DNA of 64,000 nt from Pseudooceanicola nanhaiensis (GCF_020171315.1 NZ_JAIUZP010000008.1:1-64000); one strand, 5' to 3'. Positions 44,783 through 54,683 are shown, counted from the stretch's first letter. Translations and numbers: made by a program. Notes: generated by a model from the sequence alone, not told the origin.

Positions 44783-45655
44783 TCAGTGCCTCCGGGTGCT
44801 CATGCGCGGATCAAGCGCGTCGCGCAGACCGTCGCCCAGCATGTTGATGGCCAGAACCGTGATCGACAGCGCAATTGCCGGGAAGGCGATGATATGCGGC
44901 TTGATCTGCCACAGCGCCCGGCCCTCGGCCATGATGTTGCCCCAGGACGGCGTGGAGGGCGGAACGCCCGCACCGATGAACGACAGGCTGGCCTCGGAGA
45001 TGATCGCGACAGCGCAGATATAGGTCGCCTGCACCAGCAGCGGTGCAAAGGTGTTGGGCAGGATGTGGCGGAAGATCACGCCCGGCATCGAGATACCTGC
45101 GATCTGGGCCGCGCCCACATAGGGTTCGTCCCGCAGCGACAGCACCACGCCGCGGACCAGACGCACGGTGCGCGGGGTCTCGACGATGGTGATGGCGAGG
45201 ATCACGTTCCAGATCGAGGCGCTCGACAGGGTGATCAGCGCGATGGCCAGCAGGATCGAGGGGATCGACATCAGCCCGTCCATCAGGCGCATCACGATCG
45301 CGTCGACCCAGCGGATGAAGCCGGAGAAGACGCCGATCAGCGCGCCCAGCACGGTCGAGCAGATCGCCACGAGGAAGCCCACCGTCAGCGAGACGCGGGT
45401 CCCGTAGACAACGCGCGACCAGAGGTCACGCCCCAGCATGTCGGTGCCGAACCAATGTTTGGCCGAGGGCGTCTGGGTACGTTCGAAGGGCGACACGGCC
45501 TTGGGATCGACGGTGCCGAGGAGCGGCGCGAAGATCGCCATCAGCACGAGGAGCAGCAGGACCGTGAGGCCGAAGAGAACAGCCGGGTTCCGGCGCAGCC
45601 ATGTCCAGCTGCGCGACAGACCGGACCGCGGGGGATCAATGGTAGAGACGGTCAA
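44783..45655 (-). CDS. ABC transporter permease, DppC type
   Basis: A 290-residue inner-membrane permease with an N-terminal segment ([23 protein letters not shown]) and the conserved [27 protein letters not shown] coupling-helix region followed by [11 protein letters not shown]. The start codon is TTG at 45655, forming TTGA overlap with the preceding stop; no ATG gives a full-length protein. It pairs with the DppB-type permease encoded just upstream. Imports dipeptide-like substrates in this family. Confidence 0.93.
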   Translation of the reverse strand: MTVSTIDPPRSGLSRSWTWLRRNPAVLFGLTVLLLLVLMAIFAPLLGTVDPKAVSPFERTQTPSAKHWFGTDMLGRDLWSRVVYGTRVSLTVGFLVAICSTVLGALIGVFSGFIRWVDAIVMRLMDGLMSIPSILLAIALITLSSASIWNVILAITIVETPRTVRLVRGVVLSLRDEPYVGAAQIAGISMPGVIFRHILPNTFAPLLVQATYICAVAIISEASLSFIGAGVPPSTPSWGNIMAEGRALWQIKPHIIAFPAIALSITVLAINMLGDGLRDALDPRMSTRRH

Positions 45656-46596
45656 TAGCGGATCCTCGGGTCGAAGACGGTGTAAAGGATGTCGACGATC
45701 AGGTTCACCATCACGTACATGAAGCTGAAGATCAGGATCACGCCCTGGATCACCGGGTAGTCACGGCGCAGGATAGCGTCGACGGTCAGACGACCGACAC
45801 CCGGGATCGCGAACACGGTCTCGGTCACGATGGCGCCCCCGATCAGCAGGGCGACGCCGCTGCCAACGGTGGTGATGATCGGAACGGAACAGTTCTTGAG
45901 CGCGTGCTTGAAGACGATGAGGGATTCCTTCACGCCTTTTGCACGGGCCGTCCGGGTATAATCCTGGCTGAGGCTTTCCAGCATGGTGGCACGGGTGATC
46001 CGCGCGATCAGGCCGACATAGACGGAGCCGAGCGCCATCGCCGGCAGGGTCAGCGAGCGCATGGCGGCATAGAGACCATCGGACCCGATGGACTTGTAGC
46101 CCTGCACCGGCAGCCAGCTGAGCTTGAGCCCCAGCGAATAGGCCAGCAGGTACCCGACCACGAAACTGGGCACGGAGAAGCTGAGGACCGCGATGATCAT
46201 GACGATCCGGTCGACAATGGTATTGTGTTTCCAGGCGGCGACAGCCCCCATGGGAATTGCGATGATGACCGAGAGGACGAGGGTCATCGACATCAGCAGG
46301 AAGGTCGGTTCGAGGCGCTGGACGATCATCTTGAGAACGTCTTGCTTGGTATACATCGACGTACCGAAGTCGCCGTGCAGGATGCCTCCGACCCAAGAGC
46401 CGAAACGTACGAGGAAGGGTTGATCGAGCCCAAGGGTTTCCCGAATGCGCTCGATGTCCGCCGTGGTGGCTGCATCCCCGGCCATGATCGCCGCGGGGTC
46501 CCCGGGTGCTAGATATAGCAACCCGAAGACGAAGAACGCGACCAGGATCATGACCGGGATCGCCGCCAGAAGGCGTCGAATGACGTAGGCAGTCAC
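45652..46596 (-). CDS. ABC transporter permease, DppB type
   Basis: A 314-residue permease. It begins MTAYVIRRLLAAIPVMILVAFFVF, typical of DppB/GsiC, and ends with the conserved motif for VQGVILIFSFMYVMVNLIVD and DPRIRY. The coupling loop TRATMLESLSQDYTRTARAKG is present. 6 bases after the binding-protein gene. Confidence 0.94.
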   Translation of the reverse strand: MTAYVIRRLLAAIPVMILVAFFVFGLLYLAPGDPAAIMAGDAATTADIERIRETLGLDQPFLVRFGSWVGGILHGDFGTSMYTKQDVLKMIVQRLEPTFLLMSMTLVLSVIIAIPMGAVAAWKHNTIVDRIVMIIAVLSFSVPSFVVGYLLAYSLGLKLSWLPVQGYKSIGSDGLYAAMRSLTLPAMALGSVYVGLIARITRATMLESLSQDYTRTARAKGVKESLIVFKHALKNCSVPIITTVGSGVALLIGGAIVTETVFAIPGVGRLTVDAILRRDYPVIQGVILIFSFMYVMVNLIVDILYTVFDPRIRY

Positions 46597-46602
46597 CTGA
46601 GG

Positions 46603-48201
46603 TTAGCCTGCCGGTTTCATGGTGTAGTAGAGCGGCATTTCCTTCGGCATATCAGCCCACTCCTTGGTGTAGGCGGTGATCTGCGTGTAGGCGCCCATCG
46701 GGACGTAGGGAACCTTGTCGAAGGCCGTTTCCTGGATCTTCTCGATGATCGCGGTCCGTTCGGCCGCGTCTTCTGCGAAGAACCAGTTCATCCGCATCTC
46801 TTCCATCTCGGGGTTGTCCGGCCAGCCGAACCATGCGTCGCCACCGTTGCCGCGCAGGCCGAGGTGACCGGCAGGGTCGAGGTTGTTCGGGCCCGAGAGC
46901 GAGGTGACGAAGACGTTCCAGCCACCCTCGTCCGGGGTGCCTTTGACCGGACGACGGGTCATCATCGTGCCCCAGTCCATGGTCTGCAGGTCGACGGTCA
47001 TGCCCAGCTGTTCCAGCAGGTTCGCGGTCAGCATGGCGCCGGCGTGGATCCAGGCCTGGTCGGAGGGGTCGAGAACGACGACGGGGGTGCCGTCATAGCC
47101 AGCGTCGATGATCGCCTGCTTGGCCGCGTCGATGTTGGCCAGCGAACCGATCTTGTCCTTGCCGGCGTCCACGTCGTTCGGGGTGCCCGGGGTGAAGTAG
47201 CCGACGTTGGTCGCCCAGGAGGCCTTGTTCTCTTCGCCGAAGATGGCGGTCATGAACGCTTCCTGATCGACGGCCGAGGCCACGGCCTGACGGATCGCCT
47301 GGTTGTTGAACGGCGGCTGCAGGTGGTTGAAGCGGATGATGCAGAGGTAGAACAGTGCACGGGCAACCGAGGTGATGTCGGGGTCTTGCGTCACGATCGA
47401 GACGAAGTCCGGTGCCACGGCTTCCAGCGAGTCCACTTCGGCCGACTTCAGAGCGGCATAGGCGGTCGAGCTGTCGTTGATGACCGGCCATTCGACGCGG
47501 TCGACATAGGCGATCTTGGCGCCAGCGGTGTATTCGCCGGGCTCTTCGCGCGGGATGTAGTCTTCGAACTTCTCGTAGACGACCTTCGAGCCGGAAACCC
47601 ACTCGTCCGCCATGAACTTGAAGGGACCGGAGCCGATGCACTCGGGGATCTGCTCGTGCGGGCTGGTGGCGGCAAGACGGGCCGGCATCATGGCGCACAT
47701 GTTGCCCGACGGCTTGGCGAGAGCGTTCGGCAGCATCGAGAACGGACGGTTCAGGGTGAAGACGATGGTCTTCGCGTCGGTGGCTTCGAGGGTGTCGGTG
47801 ACGCTTGCCAGGGTCTGGCCCAGCGTGTCACGGATCCACCAGCGCTTGATCGAGGCCACGCAGTCTTCCGCGGTGACCATCTCGCCGTCGTGCCACTTCA
47901 GGCCGTCGCGCAGAACCAGGGTCCAGGTCAGGCCGTCCTCGGAGGGCTCACCGGATTCGAGCATCTGCAGCTGCGGCTGGAACTTGCTGTCCAGACCGTA
48001 GAGCGTGTCGAAGACGCAGTTCGAGTGGATCGCGGTGATCATCGCGGTGGTCCAGATCGGGTCGATCGAGGCCAGGTCGGACTGCGGAACGCTGGTGAAG
48101 ATCGTCGAGCCCTGGGCGCGGGCGGCGGTCAGGCTGAAGCCCGGTGCCACGCTGAGCGCCGCGAAGGCGGCAGAGCTTTTCAGAAGGTCACGTCTTTTCA
48201 T
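46603..48201 (-). CDS. Periplasmic substrate-binding protein, family 5 (peptide/nickel type)
   Basis: A 532-residue binding protein. The N-terminus MKRRDLLKSSAAFAALSV has a twin-arginine-like motif (KRRDLLK) and a signal region ending AARAQG, so export by Tat is likely. The mature part resembles DppA/GsiB-type proteins (DGLKWHDGEMVTAEDCVASIKRW, FNNQAIRQAVASAVDQ). The ligand may be a dipeptide, glutathione, a D-amino-acid peptide or an opine; binding-site residues do not settle it. First transporter gene of the run, 92 bases downstream of the PLP lyase. Confidence 0.93.
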   Translation of the reverse strand: MKRRDLLKSSAAFAALSVAPGFSLTAARAQGSTIFTSVPQSDLASIDPIWTTAMITAIHSNCVFDTLYGLDSKFQPQLQMLESGEPSEDGLTWTLVLRDGLKWHDGEMVTAEDCVASIKRWWIRDTLGQTLASVTDTLEATDAKTIVFTLNRPFSMLPNALAKPSGNMCAMMPARLAATSPHEQIPECIGSGPFKFMADEWVSGSKVVYEKFEDYIPREEPGEYTAGAKIAYVDRVEWPVINDSSTAYAALKSAEVDSLEAVAPDFVSIVTQDPDITSVARALFYLCIIRFNHLQPPFNNQAIRQAVASAVDQEAFMTAIFGEENKASWATNVGYFTPGTPNDVDAGKDKIGSLANIDAAKQAIIDAGYDGTPVVVLDPSDQAWIHAGAMLTANLLEQLGMTVDLQTMDWGTMMTRRPVKGTPDEGGWNVFVTSLSGPNNLDPAGHLGLRGNGGDAWFGWPDNPEMEEMRMNWFFAEDAAERTAIIEKIQETAFDKVPYVPMGAYTQITAYTKEWADMPKEMPLYYTMKPAG

Positions 48202-48293
48202 AGAGTAAGTTTCCCTGTTTTTGTGATCCGTCTTGGGAGGACTAAGCGTCGGATCGGGTTGTCCCGACCCCTCGCGGGGCCGGAAATCGTGGA

Positions 48294-49310
48294 TCAGCAG
48301 GCCGGTATGGCCTCCTGCATGAAAGTCGAACGGTAGGCGAAGAGCCCGGCGGAGCCGCCAGTGTGGAGGAAGACCACCTTCTGCCCCTTGGTGAACCGGC
48401 CCGCGCGCACGGCAGCGATCAGCCCCGCGGCACCCTTGCCGGAATAAACGGGATCGAGGAGGATCCCCTCGAGGCTGGAGAACATGCGCACCGCCTCGAT
48501 CATCGCAGGCGTCGGCACGCCGTAGCCGCCGCCGACCTGCGTGTCGTCGGCCTCGATCAGCGCGGCGTCGATGTCGCCCGCGTAGCCCAGCACCTCGGCC
48601 GTGGCCCGGGTCAGCGCCAGCACGTTGGCTTCCTGCTTCTCCTTCGGCGCGCGCACGGAAATGCCCAGAACCGGGATGCCCGCATTGGCCGCCGTCAGCC
48701 CCGCGACCAGACCGGCCTGCGTGCCGGTGGAGCCCGTGGCCGTGACGATATGGTCGATGGCGAGGCCCATGGCGTCGGCCTGCCCCAGCATCTCATAGGC
48801 ACAGGCCACATAGCCGAGCGCGCCCGTGGTGTTGGAGCCGCCGCCGGGAATGACATAGGGCGTATCGCCCATGTCTTTCAGATCGGCGGCAAGTGCATCC
48901 ATCTCGGCCTGCATGTCCGTGCCGGCGGGATAGGTCCGCAGTGTGCAACCCATCAGTTCGTCCAGCAGGATGTTGCCGTTGCCGAGGTAATCGGGATCGT
49001 TGGTTTCCACGCGCTGTTCCAGCAGCGCAGTGCACTTCAGCCCGTGCTTTGCCGCCGCGGCCGCGGTCTGGCGCACATGGTTGGACTGATGCGCCCCTTG
49101 GGTGATGACGTGGTCTGCCCCGGCGGCGAGCGCCGCACCGATGAGAAATTCCAACTTGCGGGTCTTGTTGCCGCCGGAGGCCAGACCGGTGCAGTCGTCA
49201 CGCTTCACCCAGATCTCGGGCCCGCCGAGCGCTTCGCTCAGCCGTGACATAGGCTCAAGAGGAGTGGGCGCGTGGCAAAGGCGCACACGCGGGAAGCGAG
49301 AAAGCTGCAT
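48294..49310 (-). CDS. D-cysteine desulfhydrase / L-cysteate sulfo-lyase-like PLP enzyme
   Basis: A 338-residue fold-type II PLP enzyme of the ACC-deaminase group. The PLP lysine is K49 ([13 protein letters not shown]), the catalytic-loop motif is [11 protein letters not shown], and [12 protein letters not shown] and [13 protein letters not shown] bind phosphate and substrate. Known relatives are DcyD (D-cysteine to pyruvate, sulfide and ammonia) and CuyA of roseobacters (L-cysteate to pyruvate, sulfite and ammonia); I cannot separate them by eye. It is the first enzyme gene of the ABC-transporter run. LysR-type regulator lies 60 bases upstream on the same strand. The ATG has no good ribosome-binding site. 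Confidence 0.85.
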   Translation of the reverse strand: MQLSRFPRVRLCHAPTPLEPMSRLSEALGGPEIWVKRDDCTGLASGGNKTRKLEFLIGAALAAGADHVITQGAHQSNHVRQTAAAAAKHGLKCTALLEQRVETNDPDYLGNGNILLDELMGCTLRTYPAGTDMQAEMDALAADLKDMGDTPYVIPGGGSNTTGALGYVACAYEMLGQADAMGLAIDHIVTATGSTGTQAGLVAGLTAANAGIPVLGISVRAPKEKQEANVLALTRATAEVLGYAGDIDAALIEADDTQVGGGYGVPTPAMIEAVRMFSSLEGILLDPVYSGKGAAGLIAAVRAGRFTKGQKVVFLHTGGSAGLFAYRSTFMQEAIPAC

Positions 49311-49370
49311 GGAGGGAACCGTGAGTGGTCGTCTGTCGTTTTCGTATTACAATCAGCCTAGGAGCCGCTG

Positions 49371-50375
49371 TCAGCCGGAAACAAATGCCACTTTGGCATG
49401 GATAGGTGCCGGATCGGCATTGGCGCTATCAAGCGTCAGGCCCTCACCCCCCTCCAAATGACGCCAAAGCCGTTCCAAACGTGGGTTTTTGGCGTCCTTG
49501 CGCCGGTAGAGGCGCACCTCCAGCGGGGCCGACCAGGGCGAGGTCTCCAGCTCATCGAATTGGCAAGGTGCCGCAGAAACGAGCAAACCGAGCTTCAGTT
49601 CACGCCGGATCGCCGAGAGCGGCAGCCACCCCATGCCCCGGCCAGAGAGGATCATCGTCTTCAGCGCCTCGGCCATGTCCGAGGAGTATTCCCGCTTAAG
49701 GTGTAGCGCGCCCTCACAACTCTCCAATTTGGCGTTCACGGCCCGGCCTATCACGATGGCCGAGGCATAGCCAAGGTAGTTCACCGGCGCATCGGGCGTG
49801 CCGGGCAGCGCATGGCGCGCCGCCCCGGGCGCGTCCGACATCGGCGCAGAGACCGGCACCATCACGTCGCGGGCGACCACCTTGTAGGGGTTCGCCACCA
49901 TCGCCGCCGAGGCCCGGTCCATCCCGCCGTAGTGATAGCTCAGCGACAGATCCGCCTTGCCGTCCACCAGCTCCAGCACCGCCTCGTGGGAATTCGCCAC
50001 CGCCACGTTGAAGTTCACGTCGAGATCGGCGTTTTCGATCTCCTCCACGAACTCGGGGCAGAAATGCACCGCCAGCGTATGCGATGCCACCAGCCGCAGG
50101 GCGTTGTTGGACCGCCCCCTGTCCCCGGTCAGTTGCGAGCGGACCTCGCCGATCTGGTCGATCATCTTGACCGCCACCTCGAGGAAGAGCTTGCCTTCCG
50201 CCGTCAGGCACAGGCGGCTGCAGTCGCGATCCACCAGGGGCACGCCCAGCCAGTCCTCAAGGGCGCGGATGCGCCGCCCGAAGGCCGGTTGCGTCACGTT
50301 TCGTCGCGCTGCCGCTTCCGAGAAGCTGTGCATCTCCGCCAGGGCGACGAAATCCTCCAACCACTTGAACTGCAT
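49371..50375 (-). CDS. LysR family transcriptional regulator
   Basis: A 334-residue regulator. The N-terminal winged helix-turn-helix (LEDFVALAEMHSFSEAAARRNVTQPAFGRRIRALEDWLG, about 6-44) is intact, followed by a periplasmic-binding-like effector domain (about 92-300). The ATG at 50375 gives the standard N-terminus; the longer frame start at 50414 does not. It is co-directional with the PLP lyase and ABC genes, so it may control them. LysR proteins usually bind T-N11-A sites; none was picked out clearly in the 60-base gap. Confidence 0.92.
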   Translation of the reverse strand: MQFKWLEDFVALAEMHSFSEAAARRNVTQPAFGRRIRALEDWLGVPLVDRDCSRLCLTAEGKLFLEVAVKMIDQIGEVRSQLTGDRGRSNNALRLVASHTLAVHFCPEFVEEIENADLDVNFNVAVANSHEAVLELVDGKADLSLSYHYGGMDRASAAMVANPYKVVARDVMVPVSAPMSDAPGAARHALPGTPDAPVNYLGYASAIVIGRAVNAKLESCEGALHLKREYSSDMAEALKTMILSGRGMGWLPLSAIRRELKLGLLVSAAPCQFDELETSPWSAPLEVRLYRRKDAKNPRLERLWRHLEGGEGLTLDSANADPAPIHAKVAFVSG

Positions 50376-50695
50376 GGGCCTATCTCCGGTAAGACGAAAG
50401 GGGCACCGGCTCATGGCCGGTCGCCCCCTCTACAGGGTCAGTTTACACCCAAAGGGGGGGGCTGCGATCCCTCACTATGAGGGGGTGCCCACGAAATGCT
50501 CACTGCCCGGTGAACTGCCCATAAAAGCGACGGCAATTTCGAAGCAAATGGCCGTGCCACACCGCGTGGGGGCGAAATTGGCCCCGCGGTGGTCGCGCGC
50601 CTGCCCGGAATGTTCCGCGCACGCTCGCGCGCGATTCTTTCTAGCACTTTTGTGCGGGGCTTTCGGGGCCCTGCCGGAGCCGCCCGATGGGGCGT
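50376..50695. other. Non-coding gap upstream of the LysR gene
   Basis: About 320 bases between the end of M81 copy 2 and the LysR gene start. Short stems are visible (CACCGGC with GCCGGTCG near 50403-50421, CCCTC with GAGGG near 50471-50486) but no clear terminator, gene or promoter could be assigned. Confidence 0.5.
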
Positions 50696-52192
50696 TCAGT
50701 CCGGCTCCGCCGCGCGCCGGTCGTAGAACGCGCGGGGGACGTGCCGATAGGGCAGAAGCGACATGTCCACCGGGGCGAGGCCGGGGCAATCCACCTCGAC
50801 GATCTGCGCCAGGAGCAGCTCGAACCCGGCGCGGAAATGGTTCTTGGCCTTGATCCCGAAAATCGCCACCTCGGTCAGGTCGATGCCGTGCAGATCGCAC
50901 CAGGCCGGGTCATTCGCGCTCTGACAGGTCTCGCAGATCACCACCCGCAGGGGGCCGCTGCGCAGCACCGCCGTGCGCCCGAGGTCGATCTCGCGCCCGA
51001 ATTCCATCGGGCCACGGTTGCGGAACCGCCCGTCCGTCAGCCGCTCCACCATGCCCTCGAAGGGGATGGGTGCGCCGAACTCGGGCGCGATCCGCCCGCC
51101 GAGCGTGCAGGACATCCGCGCGCCGTGCCCCAGATCATGGGCCCGCGCCACGAGGTCCGGATCGTAGAAGAAACAGAACAGCACCGGCAGGTCTGTCCCC
51201 GCCTCCACGAGCGCCCGGAAGAGCGCCGTCGTATCCCCGATCCCACCGGAGAGCGGGTTGTCCGCCGCATCGACCAGCGCGATCGGCCCCGCGCCGCCCT
51301 GCTTCAGCCGGTCCAGCGCATCGGCTACGGCGGTCTGCGCATCGGGGAGCGTGATTGCGAAGTCGTCGCGCCGGGCCGTGTAGGCCGTGCTCAGCCGCGC
51401 CACTGCCGGGCCGGGATCGACATCCGGCCCATGGGTCGCGGTAACAATCGCCCGCGTATGGGGCGTGTCCGCATAGGTGAAGCCCCCGAAGAGCGAGACA
51501 TCCAACAGCCCCTCCGATGCACCGACCTCTGTGGCGATCTGTTCCAACTCGGCCATCGGGCCGGAGGCCGTGCGCATCCCATGGGAGAGTGGCGCGAAAT
51601 CAAGCGGATGCACCACGCAGCGCGGCCGGAGGCCGGTCTCAAGCGCCCGGTCCAGCATGGTCAGCGCGCGCAGCGCGGTCGCGTCCATATCGACATGCGG
51701 ATACGTATGGTACGCCGAGAGGATATCTACAGAACGGGTCAGCGCCGGGTCAAGACAGGCGTGCAGATCGAAGCTGACCGCCAGCAGCGGCTCCGGCCCA
51801 ATCGCCTCGCGGACCTTCGCAAGGAAACTGTAGTCCGGCGACAGGTCATCCTCGGCCACCATGGCGCCATGGAGCGACAGGTACACGCCGTCCCAGGGCT
51901 GCCCCGAAAGGTCGCCCAGGATTTCCTCGGTGATCGTCGCGATGGCCTCGGAGGTCACCGGCCCCAGCGGCGGCGCCGAGGTGCAGCGCGAGACGGTGAC
52001 GTCCCAATACGGGTGCGTATCGAGAAAGGACACCAGCCCGCCCAGTTCCGTGGCCGTGCCCCGTGCGGCCTCCAGCGCTTCGGGCCCCTTGGTCCATTCC
52101 CGGCGTTGGAAATCCTCCAGCGTGGTCTTCACCGGGTTGAAGGAATTGGCCTCGTGCCAGATGCGGGCGACGGCGATGCGACGGCGGGTCAT
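50696..52192 (-). CDS. M81 (MlrC-like) metalloprotein, copy 2
   Basis: A 498-residue protein with all the M81 motifs: IWHEANSFNP (H13, E14, N16, F18), LSLHGAMVAEDDLS, VSFDLHACLDP (metal Asp and His), TYPHVDMDATA (metal His) and DAADNPLSGGIGDTT. It begins at ATG 52192, 22 bases after the rpiR stop, and the two genes are probably cotranscribed. Known MlrC acts on linearised microcystin, but most family members have unknown substrates. Closer in motif form to copy 1 than to copy 3. Confidence 0.9.
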   Translation of the reverse strand: MTRRRIAVARIWHEANSFNPVKTTLEDFQRREWTKGPEALEAARGTATELGGLVSFLDTHPYWDVTVSRCTSAPPLGPVTSEAIATITEEILGDLSGQPWDGVYLSLHGAMVAEDDLSPDYSFLAKVREAIGPEPLLAVSFDLHACLDPALTRSVDILSAYHTYPHVDMDATALRALTMLDRALETGLRPRCVVHPLDFAPLSHGMRTASGPMAELEQIATEVGASEGLLDVSLFGGFTYADTPHTRAIVTATHGPDVDPGPAVARLSTAYTARRDDFAITLPDAQTAVADALDRLKQGGAGPIALVDAADNPLSGGIGDTTALFRALVEAGTDLPVLFCFFYDPDLVARAHDLGHGARMSCTLGGRIAPEFGAPIPFEGMVERLTDGRFRNRGPMEFGREIDLGRTAVLRSGPLRVVICETCQSANDPAWCDLHGIDLTEVAIFGIKAKNHFRAGFELLLAQIVEVDCPGLAPVDMSLLPYRHVPRAFYDRRAAEPD

Positions 52193-52214
52193 GAGTGTCT
52201 CCGGGTGGGGCCGC

Positions 52215-53099
52215 TCAGCCGCGGCGCGTGGGAATGTCACTGGCGTAGGTGTCGAGGCCCTGAAGGTGCCGGTCAGCCTCCTGCAGGGCGCGCAGGGCCC
52301 TGTCACGGTCCCGGTCGGCCAGCAGTCCGCAGAGCACCTCGGACACCGCAAGCGCCGGGGTCAGCGTGTGGAAGAAGGTCTCGCTCTCGGTGGCGCAGAT
52401 CACCACCTCCTCCGCCACGCGGGCCAGCGGCGAGACCTCGCTGTCGGTCAGTGCCACGATGCCGACGCCCTTGTCCTGCGCCAGCCCCACCAGTTCGAGG
52501 GTCTGCCGCGCGTAGGGGTTGACGGAGATCACCAGCATCACGTCCTGCGGGCCGGCGCGGCGCATCCCGTCCACGCCGGTGCCCGCGGGCCCGTCGAGGT
52601 GCACCGTCTTTTCGCCCAGCAGGGTCATCACGTAGTGGAAATGCCAGGCGACCGAGTGGCAGGACCGCAGGCCAAGGACATAGACCCGCCCTGCCCCCGC
52701 AAGCCGGTCGGCTACCCGCTCCAGCCGGGCCAGCGACTCCGGCGCCTGCAGGCGGGCGATCTGGGACGACAGCATCTGGAGCATACCGTAGGCGAGGCCG
52801 CTGCCGCTGGGGGCGTCTGCCTCGCGCGCCTGCGCCCGGGCCGCGAACCCGTCGGCCTGAAGCCGCAGCGCCTGCGAATACTGCGCCCGGATGTCCTCGT
52901 AGCCCCCGAGGCCGAGGAACTGCGCCAGCCGTGTCATGGTGGCGGGCTGCACCCGGGCATTGCGGGCCAGTTCGCGCATCGAGACCAGCGCCACCTCCTG
53001 ACCGTTTTCGAGGATGTAGCGCGCCGCTTTCTGGAGTTGCGGCGACATCTCGTCGAACCGGGCGACGATCCTGTCGGTCAGCTCCTGACTTTGCAACAT
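52215..53099 (-). CDS. MurR/RpiR family transcriptional regulator
   Basis: A 294-residue regulator. Residues about 1-77 form the HTH_6 helix-turn-helix domain (MSPQLQKAARYILENGQEVALVSMRELA then QPATMTRLAQFLG), and about 115-250 form a SIS domain (RVYVLGLRSCHSVAWHFHYVM and DVMLVISVNPYARQTLELV). SIS domains bind phosphosugars in classic members but many proteobacterial ones respond to other ligands. The ATG at 53099 lies inside an 18-bp palindromic site (53091-53108), which suggests autoregulation. It is divergent from the aminotransferase gene, whose upstream region has a second copy of the site. The frame stays open far upstream, but that part is antisense to real genes. Confidence 0.92.
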   Translation of the reverse strand: MLQSQELTDRIVARFDEMSPQLQKAARYILENGQEVALVSMRELARNARVQPATMTRLAQFLGLGGYEDIRAQYSQALRLQADGFAARAQAREADAPSGSGLAYGMLQMLSSQIARLQAPESLARLERVADRLAGAGRVYVLGLRSCHSVAWHFHYVMTLLGEKTVHLDGPAGTGVDGMRRAGPQDVMLVISVNPYARQTLELVGLAQDKGVGIVALTDSEVSPLARVAEEVVICATESETFFHTLTPALAVSEVLCGLLADRDRDRALRALQEADRHLQGLDTYASDIPTRRG

Positions 53100-53108
53100 G
53101 TGTTTCAA
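53091..53108. promoter_or_regulatory. RpiR-type operator, site 1 (at the rpiR start)
   Basis: Read on minus it is TTGAAACACATGTTGCAA, an imperfect palindrome (TTGAAACA, CA, TGTTGCAA; one mismatch between half sites). It covers the rpiR ATG and matches site 2 at 17 of 18 positions. Binding by the adjacent RpiR protein is inferred. Confidence 0.72.
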
Positions 53109-53248
53109 ATTCTTCCATCCCGAAGCGATCCGGGACGCTGCCGCGTCTCGGAGGGCAATCGCCTTTGCTGGCGCCACGTGCCTGCCTGCGGAAGGATTGG
53201 CTGTTTCCAAGGCGGCGGTAAAGCCCTTTCGGGTCATCGCGCGCGATA

Positions 53249-53266
53249 TTGAAACACTTGTTGCAA
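53249..53266. promoter_or_regulatory. RpiR-type operator, site 2 (upstream of the aminotransferase)
   Basis: TTGAAACACTTGTTGCAA on plus, 73 bases before the aminotransferase ATG and about 158 bases centre to centre from site 1. The identity with site 1 in a 240-base divergent region is far beyond chance. Confidence 0.75.
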
Positions 53267-53339
53267 ACCGGCCCGCCCTGCCTCTATCCCAGACACAGAC
53301 CGGCCCGCCCCGGCGATTCCCTGCACCGCGAGATGCCCC

Positions 53340-54680
53340 ATGACACGCCTCCTCCACCGCACCATCGGCTCCGACCTGCCCCGCGCCGTTTCCGGCCAGG
53401 GCATCACCATCACCGACGCCGAGGGGCGCGCCTATATCGACGGTTCCGGCGGTGCGGCGGTCAGCTGCCTTGGCCACAACGATGCCGAGGTGGTGGCCGC
53501 GATGAAGGCGCAGATGGACCGCATCTGCTATGCCCACACCTCCTTCTTCACCACCGATGTGGCGGAAAGCCTGGCCGAGCGGCTGACGGCCCATGCGCCC
53601 GATCCGCTGAACCATCTCTACATGGTCTCCGGCGGGTCCGAGGCGGTGGAGGCCGCGCTGAAGATGGCGCGGCAGTATTTCGTCGAGATTGGCCAGCCCC
53701 AGCGGCGCCACATCATCGCCCGGCGGCAGAGCTACCATGGCAACACGCTGGGGGCCCTTGCCACCGGCGGCAACGCCATGCGGCGGGTCCAGTTTCAGCC
53801 GATCCTGCCCGAAACCCACCATGTCTCGCCGGTCTATGCCTACCGCGATCAGCGCGTGGGCGAGAGCCCGGAGGCCTATGCCGCCCGCCTTGCCGACGAA
53901 CTGGAGGCCAAGATCCGCGACTTGGGCGAGGATCAGGTCATGGCCTTCGTGGCCGAGCCGGTGGTGGGCGCGACCCTTGGCGCGGTACCGGCCGTGGCGG
54001 ATTACTTCCAGCGGGTGCGCGCGATCTGTGATCGCTACGGCGTGCTGCTGATCCTCGACGAGGTGATGTGCGGCATGGGGCGCACCGGCAGCCTTTTCGC
54101 CTTCGAGCAGGAGGGCATCGTGCCTGACCTCGTCACCGTGGCCAAGGGCCTTGGCGGGGGCTTCCAGCCGGTGGGCGGCGTGCTGCTGTCCGACAGGATC
54201 TTCGAGGCGTTCCGCGACGGCTCGGGCCTCTTCCAGCACGGGCACACCTACCTTGCGCATCCCATCGCCTCGGCCGCTGCGGACAAGGTGGTGGAGATCC
54301 TCACCCGCCCCGGCCTGATGGCGCAGGTCCGCCACCTTGGCGAGCGGCTCCAGTCCGGGCTCGAGGCGCGCCTCGGCCAGTCGCCCTTCGTGGGGGACAT
54401 CCGCGGGCGCGGCCTCTTCCGCGGGATCGAGATCGTGGCGGACCGGGACAGCAAGACCCCCTTCGACCCGGCGCTGAAGACCCATGCGAAGATCAAGAAG
54501 GCCGCCATGGCGCGCGGGCTGCTCTCCTATCCGATGGGCGGAACGATCGACGGCATCCACGGCGATCACGTGCTGCTGGCGCCGCCCTACATCTGCACCG
54601 AGGCCGAGATCGACCAGATCGCGGACCGGATTTCCGACGCGATCCTCGCGGTCACCGCCGACGTGGCCAAGGGGGCCTGA
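53340..54680 (+). CDS. Class III PLP-dependent aminotransferase
   Basis: A 446-residue omega-transaminase family member. GGSEAVEAALKMARQYF, RRQSYHGNTLGALA, the PLP aspartate D240 (LILDEVMCGMGRTG) and the Schiff-base lysine K269 (TVAKGLGGGFQP) are present. The group covers enzymes acting on beta-alanine, GABA, putrescine, taurine and other terminal amines; the substrate is not determined. It is the first gene of a plus-strand operon with M81 copy 3 (3-base gap) and is divergent from rpiR. Confidence 0.92.
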   Translation: MTRLLHRTIGSDLPRAVSGQGITITDAEGRAYIDGSGGAAVSCLGHNDAEVVAAMKAQMDRICYAHTSFFTTDVAESLAERLTAHAPDPLNHLYMVSGGSEAVEAALKMARQYFVEIGQPQRRHIIARRQSYHGNTLGALATGGNAMRRVQFQPILPETHHVSPVYAYRDQRVGESPEAYAARLADELEAKIRDLGEDQVMAFVAEPVVGATLGAVPAVADYFQRVRAICDRYGVLLILDEVMCGMGRTGSLFAFEQEGIVPDLVTVAKGLGGGFQPVGGVLLSDRIFEAFRDGSGLFQHGHTYLAHPIASAAADKVVEILTRPGLMAQVRHLGERLQSGLEARLGQSPFVGDIRGRGLFRGIEIVADRDSKTPFDPALKTHAKIKKAAMARGLLSYPMGGTIDGIHGDHVLLAPPYICTEAEIDQIADRISDAILAVTADVAKGA

Positions 54681-54683
54681 GCC

